A stretch of DNA of 64,000 nt from Tautonia plasticadhaerens (GTDB lineage Bacteria; Planctomycetota; Planctomycetia; Isosphaerales; Isosphaeraceae): positions 1-64,000 of the forward strand of contig NZ_CP036426.1 of the NCBI RefSeq assembly GCF_007752535.1. The letters run 5' to 3'. The notes below the pieces were generated by a model. The model saw only the letters and a list, made by a program, of their open reading frames with translations, had not been told where the DNA came from and ran no database searches. A program made the position numbers and the translations under genes. Every line of letters begins with the position of its first letter. Within the stretch, counting starts at the first letter, position 1. Positions 57,439 to 64,000 of the stretch are shown here, piece after piece.

Positions 57439-57466
57439 TTGACATCGGGGGGGGCGGGGGTAGACT
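57439..57466 (+). promoter_or_regulatory. promoter of rpsL-rpsG
   Basis: A perfect TTGACA (57439-57444) is followed after 16 bases by TAGACT (57461-57466). The implied leader is about 147 bases. Confidence 0.65.
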
Positions 57467-57619
57467 GGACGTTTTGCCGCATCGGGCGACGGCGCGGGCG
57501 ATGCGCCCGGAGTCCCGCCCCGGCGCGGAGACGGAACATCCCGAGGAGCAGCCCGGGGCCGGGCGCACGGCCCTCCGGGTTCGGGGACGCCCGAGGATCG
57601 CCAGGACGACCGAAGACCC

Positions 57620-58021
<402 letters not shown>

Positions 58022-58207
58022 GTCCACGTCGGCGGCCTTCGGTCGGCCGAATCGGGACGGCGGATGGTCGGGGCCCCTCGGCGATCGATCCTCCGCGATC
58101 CCCCCTCGGCCCCCGGACATCCGCCCCCCGACCGCCGTCCCCCGCTCCTCGACCCCCCGGAAGACTCGAGAACCTGCCTTCGCCTCGCTTTAGGGAACCG
58201 ACTCGAC

Positions 58208-58681
58208 ATGGCCCGCAAGTTCACCGCCAGCAAGATGCAGCTCCGGCCGGACCCGAGGTTCGGCTCGAAGCTGGCCAGCAAGTTCATCAACTGCCTGATG
58301 TACGACGGCAAGAAGAGCGTCGCCCAGCGCGTCTTCTACGACGCCACCGACCTCATCCAGAAGCGGCTGCCGGACATCGACCCCCTGGAGGTCTTCGTCC
58401 GGGCGGTCGAGAACGTCATGCCGGTCATCGAGGTCCGCTCCAAGCGCGTCGGCGGTGCCACCTACCAGGTGCCGATGCAGGTGAAGAAGAACCGCCAGCA
58501 GACCCTGGCGATCCGCTGGCTCCTCATGGCCTCCCGCGAGAAGAAGGGCCGGCCGATGCACGTGAAGCTCGCCGACGAGCTGATCGCCGCCTTCAACCGG
58601 GAAGGCGCCGCCATGAGCCGCCGCGAGAACGTGCACCGCATGGCCGACGCCAACAAGGCGTTCGCCCACTTCGCCTGGTGA
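58208..58681 (+). CDS. rpsG: 30S ribosomal protein S7
   Basis: This is S7, 157 residues from the ATG at 58208 ([22 protein letters not shown]). It is the head-assembly initiator near the E site. Landmarks are [41 protein letters not shown]-type sequence and the C-terminal [27 protein letters not shown]. It is followed by a Uma2 gene where fusA would be expected. Confidence 0.96.
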   Translation: MARKFTASKMQLRPDPRFGSKLASKFINCLMYDGKKSVAQRVFYDATDLIQKRLPDIDPLEVFVRAVENVMPVIEVRSKRVGGATYQVPMQVKKNRQQTLAIRWLLMASREKKGRPMHVKLADELIAAFNREGAAMSRRENVHRMADANKAFAHFAW

Positions 58682-58805
58682 GCCCGGGCCCGGCCTGACG
58701 ATCCGACCAAACTCCGAGGGCGATCCGATCCGAGGCGATCGGGTCGCCCCCGTCTCATTCCGTTCGGGTTCTCCCTTCACCGCCGGGAGCCGGGGAGGTC
58801 CGCCC

Positions 58806-59396
58806 ATGTCCGCCGAAGTCGCCCCGCGCCGCCTGGTCACGTCCGAGGAGTTCTTCGCCCTGCCCGACGACGGGATCGACCGCGACCTGATCGACGGGGT
58901 CGTCGTCGAGTGGGGGAAGCGCATGACCCGACGCCATCGCAAGCACGGGCGAGTCGAAGCCCAGGTGAGCTATCTGCTGAAGCGGTGGCTCTTCGAACGG
59001 CCGGAGCCCCGGGGGGAGGTCGTCGCGGGCGAGGTCTACTTCCGCCTTCGGCGCCCTGGAGACCCCGAGGCCGAGGCGAACGTCGGCATCGACGTGGCGT
59101 ACGTCTCGGCCGGGCTGGTCGCGGCGACGGCCGACGAGGCGACCTTCTTCGACGGCCCTCCCGTGCTGGCCGTCGAGATCCTCTCGCCGTCGAACACCCA
59201 GGAGGAGATCGACGACAAGGTGGCCCTGTACCTGGCCGCCGGCGTCCCGATCGTCTGGGTGATCAACACGAGGTATCGGACGATCACCATCTATCGGCCC
59301 GACGCCGAGCCGGAGCTGGTCAACGCCCTCGGCGAGCTGGCGGCCGAGCCGCACCTGCCCGGCTTCCGGGTCGAGGCCCGGCGTGTGTTCGAATGA
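58806..59396 (+). CDS. Uma2 family protein (second copy in window)
   Basis: This 196-residue protein starts with the Uma2 opening RRLVTSEEFFALPDDGIDRDLIDGVVVEW. The nuclease-like core reads VGIDVAYVS, then PPVLAVEILSPSNTQEEIDDKVALYLAAGVPIVWVIN. Asp, Glu and Lys occupy the PD-(D/E)XK positions. It differs clearly from the copy at 11.2 kb and lacks the PS tail. It lies 124 bases after rpsG on the same strand. Confidence 0.88.
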   Translation: MSAEVAPRRLVTSEEFFALPDDGIDRDLIDGVVVEWGKRMTRRHRKHGRVEAQVSYLLKRWLFERPEPRGEVVAGEVYFRLRRPGDPEAEANVGIDVAYVSAGLVAATADEATFFDGPPVLAVEILSPSNTQEEIDDKVALYLAAGVPIVWVINTRYRTITIYRPDAEPELVNALGELAAEPHLPGFRVEARRVFE

Positions 59397-59420
59397 GCAT
59401 GTCGCAGGCGCAAGAATCAA

Positions 59421-59457
59421 GGCCCGCCGGCCCTTGAAGTGAGGGAGCCGACGGGCC
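59421..59457. terminator. hairpin between convergent genes
   Basis: Arms 59421-59431 and 59447-59457 pair over 11 bases with one mismatch. It sits between the Uma2 stop and the stop of the minus-strand secreted protein. Confidence 0.4.
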
Positions 59458-59498
59458 GTCGCCGTTGCATCGGATCCGGCGGGGGGCCGGAGGGGGCG

Positions 59499-60566
59499 TC
59501 AGGGCTTCGAGTCGTCCAGCCTCAGCGCGGCGGGCTTCTCGTCGGCAGGAGAGCCGGAGTCCTGGGAGGTCGAGGAGGACTGCGTCTCGACCTCGGGACG
59601 ACGGCCGACGGTGTCCCGGAGGGTGATCGTCCGATCGCCGATGCGGATCTGCTCGGCGACCATCGCCTCTTCGCCGTTGAGCCGGGCCGGTCGGACGAGC
59701 ATGGCGGCCGAGGTGCCCTGGCCGAGGTCCACGCCCTGGAGCTTCGACTCGGGGCCGAGGATCACCGAGGACTGCCTCCCGCCGGCCATGGAGACCTCGG
59801 CGATCACCTGGGGCTCGTCCCGGCCCCGGAACGTCGCCGTCCGGGTCTCCCGGATCTCGCCCCGGACCCGCTTCATGTAGCCGTCGTCCGGGCGGGCGAT
59901 CTTCGCCGACTGCCCCTCCTTGGAGATCTCGACGGCCATCAGCACCGGGCGATCATTGATCATGCCCCGGTGGCCGATGACCTCGATCGCGTCCCCCTTG
60001 GCGAGTTCCAGCGGCGCGAGCTGTTCGGCCGGGCCGAGGTCGACCTTGGCCGTGCGTCCCTCGGGGTTGGCGACCCGGGCGACCTGGTGCGGCTGGTCGA
60101 ACCGGGCGAGCGTAACCTCCTGGAGATCCCGGACGGTGCCGGAGAGCCTCAGGATCGAAAGGCCCCGGGTCTCCTGCATCCGCTCGGTGCTCTGGCGGAT
60201 CGCCCGGGAGAGGGCGGAGGCGTAGACGGCCTGGACCGAGTCGAAGGTGCCGTCGCCGTCGGTGTCGATGGCGATCCGGATCGGGCGGTCGTTGCGGGGG
60301 GGCTGCTGCGGCTCGTCTCGCATCTGGCCGGCGAACTGCTCGTCCTGCCGACGCTGGTCGGCCGGGGTCTCGTCCTCGACGACGACCTGGCGCTCGACGA
60401 CCGCCGGGGGCGACGGGGCGACCACCGGGGCCGGGGCGATGGGCTCGGCCGACGCGGGGGGGGCCGGCGGCTCGGGGACGACCTGGGCGGCCGCGGCCGC
60501 CGCCAGGGTCAGCAGCGAGGCCGGGCCGGCGAGCAGGCCGATCCCGGTCCGAAAATAGGTATTCAT
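59499..60566 (-). CDS. secreted protein with paired OB-like repeats, unknown function
   Basis: This 355-residue protein has a signal peptide (LLAGPASLLTLAAAAAAQV), followed by a Pro/Ala-rich linker to about residue 60. An acidic DTDGDGTFDS loop (about 101-110) looks like a calcium site. Two repeated beta-rich segments then follow: LSGTVRDLQEVTLARF to AIEVIGHRGMINDRPVLMA, and VRGEIRETRTATFRG to MLVRPARLNGEEAMVA, each in the style of an OB-fold. An AGGAGA site precedes the ATG. The family is not recognised. It is the last of three secreted minus-strand genes. Confidence 0.7.
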   Translation of the reverse strand: MNTYFRTGIGLLAGPASLLTLAAAAAAQVVPEPPAPPASAEPIAPAPVVAPSPPAVVERQVVVEDETPADQRRQDEQFAGQMRDEPQQPPRNDRPIRIAIDTDGDGTFDSVQAVYASALSRAIRQSTERMQETRGLSILRLSGTVRDLQEVTLARFDQPHQVARVANPEGRTAKVDLGPAEQLAPLELAKGDAIEVIGHRGMINDRPVLMAVEISKEGQSAKIARPDDGYMKRVRGEIRETRTATFRGRDEPQVIAEVSMAGGRQSSVILGPESKLQGVDLGQGTSAAMLVRPARLNGEEAMVAEQIRIGDRTITLRDTVGRRPEVETQSSSTSQDSGSPADEKPAALRLDDSKP

Positions 60567-60698
60567 AAATGAATCTCCTTTGATGTGGTTCGCGTCGCTG
60601 GGGGGCGCTCGAGACCGGGCCGGGCCCCCGGCCCGGGGCCTCCCTCTTGGAGGGCGGCCGGGGTCGGGCGGGGGGCGAGTGCGTCGGGGGGGGGCCGC

Positions 60699-61682
60699 TC
60701 ACCTGGGGGCGACGCCGGCCTCCTGGCGCTCGGGAGCCGGGGCGTCGACCTCGGAGATCCCCTCTCGCGTCTCGGGCTGGGCGAACTCCTGGCCGAGGGG
60801 CTCCGTGGTGCGGTCGTACCAGTCGTCGAAGTCGGCGCCGTCGTCGAACCAGTCCTCGCTGTAGTAGTTGCGGTACCGAGGGCCGATGCCCCGGAGGGGC
60901 TGGTAGCGGTCGCTGCCCTCCTCGACGTACTCGTAGTCGCCATAGCCGCCGTAGAGGCTGTCGTAGTCCTCGTACAGCTCGTCCGACTCCTCGATCTGGA
61001 GGGGGGCGTCGATGGCGGCGGCGCCAGGGCCGGCGGCCCGCCCGCCGAGGCCCGGCGACGAAGTCGCGGGGGTGCCGCCGGCGGCGGCGGGCACGGTGCC
61101 CGCGCCGAGCCCGGTCGTCGGGCCAGCGGCGGGGGTGCCGAGCGGGTCGCGATCGGCCCCGACGGCCCCTCGGCCGAGCTCGTCCGACGCCTCGACGCCG
61201 TACCCGCCATAGAAGTCGTCGTCATAGAAGTCGTCGTCGAAGTCCCGGTACCCGGAATAGGGGGAGTAGCCCCTCATGAAGTACGGCGAGCCGCGATAGG
61301 GGGTCGGCCTCGAGGGCGGGGCCTCGTAGTCCGCCTCGCCCCCCTCGCCGAGGGCGCCGGGGCTCTCGTACAGGCTGCCGTCGAGGCCGCCCCGCCGGGT
61401 GCCGGTACGGCCCTCGATGGCCGCCCGGGGCCGGAATCCGCCTCGGGTGGGGTCGCGGCCCTCGACGCCGGGCATGGCGGCGGTCCCGGCGTCGATGCCC
61501 CCGGCCCGGCCGTACCAGTCGTAGGGGTCGTACCAGTCCTGGGCGAAGGTGTCGGAGGGGGCGTAGGAGCCTCCGGTCGGCACGCCGATGATCTGGGCCG
61601 GGGCGGGCGAGGCCCACGCCCCGGCGATCGTCAGGGCCGCGGCGGCGACGCCGATCGCGCCGAGCTTGGGGGTGCGGTCCAT
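60699..61682 (-). CDS. secreted Tyr/Asp/Gly-rich protein, unknown function
   Basis: This 327-residue protein starts at the ATG at 61682 (MDRTPKLGAIGVAAAALTIAGAWASPAPAQ), with a signal peptide and GAGGAGA upstream. The mature part is low-complexity, with clusters such as DWYDPYDWYG, YRDFDDDFYDDDFYGGYG and YEDYDSLYGGYGDYEYVEE. The protein is strongly acidic and Tyr-rich, which could suit metal binding or tyrosine cross-linking in a cell envelope. No domain is recognised. The upstream in-frame extension to 61967 is rejected. It lies 132 bases from the neighbouring secreted gene. Confidence 0.68.
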   Translation of the reverse strand: MDRTPKLGAIGVAAAALTIAGAWASPAPAQIIGVPTGGSYAPSDTFAQDWYDPYDWYGRAGGIDAGTAAMPGVEGRDPTRGGFRPRAAIEGRTGTRRGGLDGSLYESPGALGEGGEADYEAPPSRPTPYRGSPYFMRGYSPYSGYRDFDDDFYDDDFYGGYGVEASDELGRGAVGADRDPLGTPAAGPTTGLGAGTVPAAAGGTPATSSPGLGGRAAGPGAAAIDAPLQIEESDELYEDYDSLYGGYGDYEYVEEGSDRYQPLRGIGPRYRNYYSEDWFDDGADFDDWYDRTTEPLGQEFAQPETREGISEVDAPAPERQEAGVAPR

Positions 61683-62058
61683 GGTGTCTCCTCTCGATGG
61701 GTCTGCGACGGTCCGGGAGGGCCCATCCGTCCCCGGTCGGGTCGGGCGTCGGGTCTCGGACGCACCCGATCGGGATGGCCGATCGGGCCCTCCCCACGGA
61801 CCACTGGCGTGCGAACCGCGCGCCATGAACCATCGAAACGGCCCATGAATCCGCGAGAATTCGTTTGGTCTGCCAGAAAATGCAGATGTGCGTCGCCGTT
61901 CCCTGTCAGGATGCGGGCGCCGGTCGGGAGGCGATGGCGGGCGGGGCGAGGCCGCCATCCGGCCCACGGGGGATCGCCCGGAATCCGGCCTCCTCGCGGC
62001 ACTCCAAGGCGGAAGTCCCGGGCGGTCCCGGCCCCACGCCGGATGGGGTCCGGCGGTG
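61683..62058. other. 376-base intergenic region
   Basis: This is the region between two minus-strand secreted-protein genes. A relatively A/T-rich patch at about 61845-61890 could hold the promoter of the Tyr-rich protein gene, but no clear box pair is seen. No ORF supported. Confidence 0.45.
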
Positions 62059-62952
62059 TCAGGCGTCCTGGCCCGGGGCGTCGGCCGGGGCGTCGGACTC
62101 GGGGAGGTCGAGGCCGGGGGCGGGGGGCGAGGGGGGCTCGGCGTCGGCGGGAGGGGTGTCGGCCCGGGGGACGACCGAAGTGGGCTCGACCACCGAGGCG
62201 GGGGCCCGGAGGGGCTCGCCCGCCAGCTCGGCCCGGGTGCGACCCTGGCCGGGCTGCTCGGCCCGGGCGAGGACGCGCCAGCGCAGCTCCTCGCCCGGGG
62301 CGAGGGAGGCGATTGGGTCGAAGGTGACGACCTGGCCGTCCGCCTCGCCGAGGCCGGCGCCGGAGATGCCGCCGAACCGCAGCCCGTCGGCGAGCCGGAC
62401 GGTCACCCGGATGTCCGTCTCCTCGAGATCCCCCTGGTTGGAGACCACCACCAGGAACATGACGTCGGAGCCGACCGGGACCGGGTCGTCCAGGTCCACG
62501 AACGTCAGCCGGAGGGAGGGGGCGTCCTCCGGGGCGTCGGTCGTCCCCGGGGGCGAGGGGGCGTACTCCGGTGCGCCGGGCGGTGGGGGGGGCGTCTCCG
62601 GCTCCTCCGGAGTGCTCGGGAGGACCCGGGGCGAAGCGGGGGCCATCGCCTGGGGGCTCGACGTCGGGCCCGGGGCGCCGAGAGGAGGGCCGGGCTGGGG
62701 AGGCCCCCAGGGTGGTCCGGCGTTTCCGATCGGGAGGGGGATGCCCCCCAGCCCGACGGGCCCGGCCCGCAAGCCGAGCAGCTGGTTGTAGTGGCCGTTG
62801 GTGCCGATCGGGTAGGAATCCGAGATGAAGGGGGCGTCGAAGGTGATGGCGAACCTCCCCGGCCCGGCCGGCACGACCGCCGGCCCGACCTGCGCCGTGA
62901 TGGCCGTTGTCAGGCTCAAGGAGGCGGCGAGGAAGGCGAGGGTGCGGGTCAT
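62059..62952 (-). CDS. secreted protein with DUF11/CARDB-like domain
   Basis: This 297-residue protein has a signal peptide (RTLAFLAASLSLTTAITAQV). A Pro/Gly-rich segment occupies about residues 65-145. A single Ig-like domain follows: LRLTFVDLDDPVPVGSDVMFLVVVSNQGDLEETDIRVTVRLADGLRF, then ITFDPIASLAPGEELRWRV-type sequence. This matches the DUF11/CARDB repeat found in many secreted planctomycete proteins. The C-terminal tail is Pro/Ala/Asp-rich. It is probably envelope-associated; function unknown. Confidence 0.75.
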   Translation of the reverse strand: MTRTLAFLAASLSLTTAITAQVGPAVVPAGPGRFAITFDAPFISDSYPIGTNGHYNQLLGLRAGPVGLGGIPLPIGNAGPPWGPPQPGPPLGAPGPTSSPQAMAPASPRVLPSTPEEPETPPPPPGAPEYAPSPPGTTDAPEDAPSLRLTFVDLDDPVPVGSDVMFLVVVSNQGDLEETDIRVTVRLADGLRFGGISGAGLGEADGQVVTFDPIASLAPGEELRWRVLARAEQPGQGRTRAELAGEPLRAPASVVEPTSVVPRADTPPADAEPPSPPAPGLDLPESDAPADAPGQDA

Positions 62953-63099
62953 CGGTTGCGGCTCCGAGGTTCGGGAGGGCGACGCGTCGGCAGGACCTCA
63001 GGGCGAGGGACACGCTATACCTTACCCATTTTGCCCGATCCCCGGCCGTTCCGAAACGGCATGGTCGGATCGAGCCGGGGATGTTAGGCTCATCGGGCC

Positions 63100-64000
63100 A
63101 TGAACCCGACCACGCCCCCGCCAGACGACGATTCCCGAGCCCGGCCGGCCCGATCGGCCGGGCCGATCGACTTCGGCTCGTTCGTCGTCACGGCCGACGC
63201 GAGCCAGGGCCGGCCGGTCTCCTCGTCCGGGCCGCCGCCGAGTTCCCGGCCCTCCCCCGCCCCGGGGCCGATCCCGGGGATGGCGCCCGAGCCGCCGCCG
63301 GGCTGCCCGGAGACGATCGAGGGCCTGCCCCCCTTCGAGCTGCGGGCGCTGCGGATCGTCGACTCCGGCTGGGGGGCCGGCTGGGAGCTGAGGCCGGCGC
63401 CGCCGAGGCGGCCGTGGATGGACGAGCATACCCACGCCTATCACTGCCTGCCGCTGGTGGTGGCGAACCAGTGGGGCTGGGAGGTCCTCTTCCCGGCGGA
63501 CGTCCGGGTGTCCTGGGACGGCTCCCCGGGGCTGGAGGGGCTCCGGGTGGAGGTCGACCCGCAGTACCAGGCCGCGGTCAAGAGCCAGTTCGGCCGGGGT
63601 ATCGTCACGTTCTCCCCCCCCTGGCTGTTCCGGACGCCCCCCGGCTGGGACCTGTTCGCCAAGGGGCCGTCCAACCGCTGGAAGGCGAACTGCGCCCCGC
63701 TGGAGGGGATCATCGAGACGTGGTGGCTCCCCTACACGTTCACCTTCAACTGGAAGCTCGTCGAGCCGGGCGAGGTGAGATTCGAGCGGGGGGAGTGCAT
63801 CGGCCAGATCCTGCCGGTGCCGCACCGGACGTTCGCCGGGGCGAGGTTCGTCGAGGAGTTGCTGGCCGTCGAGCCGGGCCTGGCGGCCCAGATGGGCGCC
63901 TGGCGGGACGAGCGGCGGAAGCGGGCCGGGCAGCGGAACCAGAACCACCTGATGTACCGCAAGGCCCAGGACGTGCAGGGCCACCTCGTCCGGGTGCCCG
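63100..64000 (+). CDS. DUF6065-like protein, 3' end beyond window
   Basis: The open frame from the ATG at 63100 has no stop before the window ends (300 codons visible). After a Pro/Ser-rich N-terminal 75 residues comes a folded region: PPFELRALRIVDSGWGAGWEL, MDEHTHAYHCLPLVVANQWGWEVLFPADV and WDGSPGLEGLRVEVDP. ETWWLPYTFTFNWKLVEPGEVRFERGECIGQILPVPHR follows. The CLPLxxANxxGW and IxxTWWLPYTFT elements fit DUF6065 proteins. Function unknown. It is divergent from the three secreted-protein genes. Confidence 0.75.
   Translation, partial: MNPTTPPPDDDSRARPARSAGPIDFGSFVVTADASQGRPVSSSGPPPSSRPSPAPGPIPGMAPEPPPGCPETIEGLPPFELRALRIVDSGWGAGWELRPAPPRRPWMDEHTHAYHCLPLVVANQWGWEVLFPADVRVSWDGSPGLEGLRVEVDPQYQAAVKSQFGRGIVTFSPPWLFRTPPGWDLFAKGPSNRWKANCAPLEGIIETWWLPYTFTFNWKLVEPGEVRFERGECIGQILPVPHRTFAGARFVEELLAVEPGLAAQMGAWRDERRKRAGQRNQNHLMYRKAQDVQGHLVRVP

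Larger units (their letters stand above)
57064..57619. other. 556-base gap before rpsL
   Basis: This region holds the transposase remnant (57150-57410, minus) and the rpsL promoter (57439-57466). No intact ORF is supported. Confidence 0.6.

Overview
The window is very GC-rich bacterial DNA (GC-ending codons throughout, with long antisense shadow ORFs). It looks like a planctomycete, most likely of the Isosphaeraceae type. The evidence is a YTV-repeat cell-wall protein, a secreted protease whose N-terminus carries the LEERRLLS sorting-type motif, a DUF1569 protein, Uma2-family proteins, a CheB-CheR-histidine kinase fusion, and a loosely spaced S10-spc-alpha ribosomal cluster without adk or infA. 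Base 1 is the first base of the dnaA start codon, so this is probably the opening stretch of a chromosome numbered from dnaA.

Layout. 1-9 kb: dnaA, a large CheB-CheR-PAS-kinase-receiver fusion, a second CheB-like protein, a decayed PiT phosphate permease, and two small conserved proteins. 9-16.3 kb: EF-G, a Uma2 protein, a sialidase-like secreted protein, and a multidomain secreted S8 protease on the minus strand. 16.8-34.8 kb: one long plus-strand ribosomal cluster from rpsJ to rplQ, with secY, map and rpoA. A strong promoter stands in front of rpsJ. A HicB-HicA toxin-antitoxin pair sits where infA would be expected, and several intergenic gaps hold inverted-repeat elements. 34.9-48.2 kb: a HIT protein, a TolC-family protein, an exported catalase-peroxidase divergent from an OxyR regulator that keeps both redox cysteines, a Tat-exported prenyltransferase-fold protein, and a TetR-MFP-RND efflux operon. 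48.2-57.6 kb is accessory: a phosphodiesterase-type AP-superfamily protein, an orphan intrinsic terminator that may end a small RNA, the YTV protein, a thioredoxin-like protein, two oppositely oriented repeat-rich tracts, gene remnants, a VOC/DoxX/YjbR set and a transposase scrap. 57.4-59.4 kb: a promoter, rpsL, rpsG and a second Uma2 gene, with no fusA or tuf. 59.5-63 kb: three secreted low-complexity proteins on the minus strand. From 63.1 kb a DUF6065-like gene runs off the window end.

How the parts fit. The ribosomal cluster supplies most 50S and 30S proteins plus the RNA polymerase alpha subunit and the Sec channel. rpsN, rpmD, infA and adk are absent and must be elsewhere or missing. 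fusA is separated from rpsL-rpsG, yet each of these two translation loci is followed directly by a Uma2 gene. katG and oxyR form a self-contained peroxide-response pair. No CRISPR array, tRNA or rRNA gene was seen. All family assignments were made by reading motifs by eye; no database search was run.
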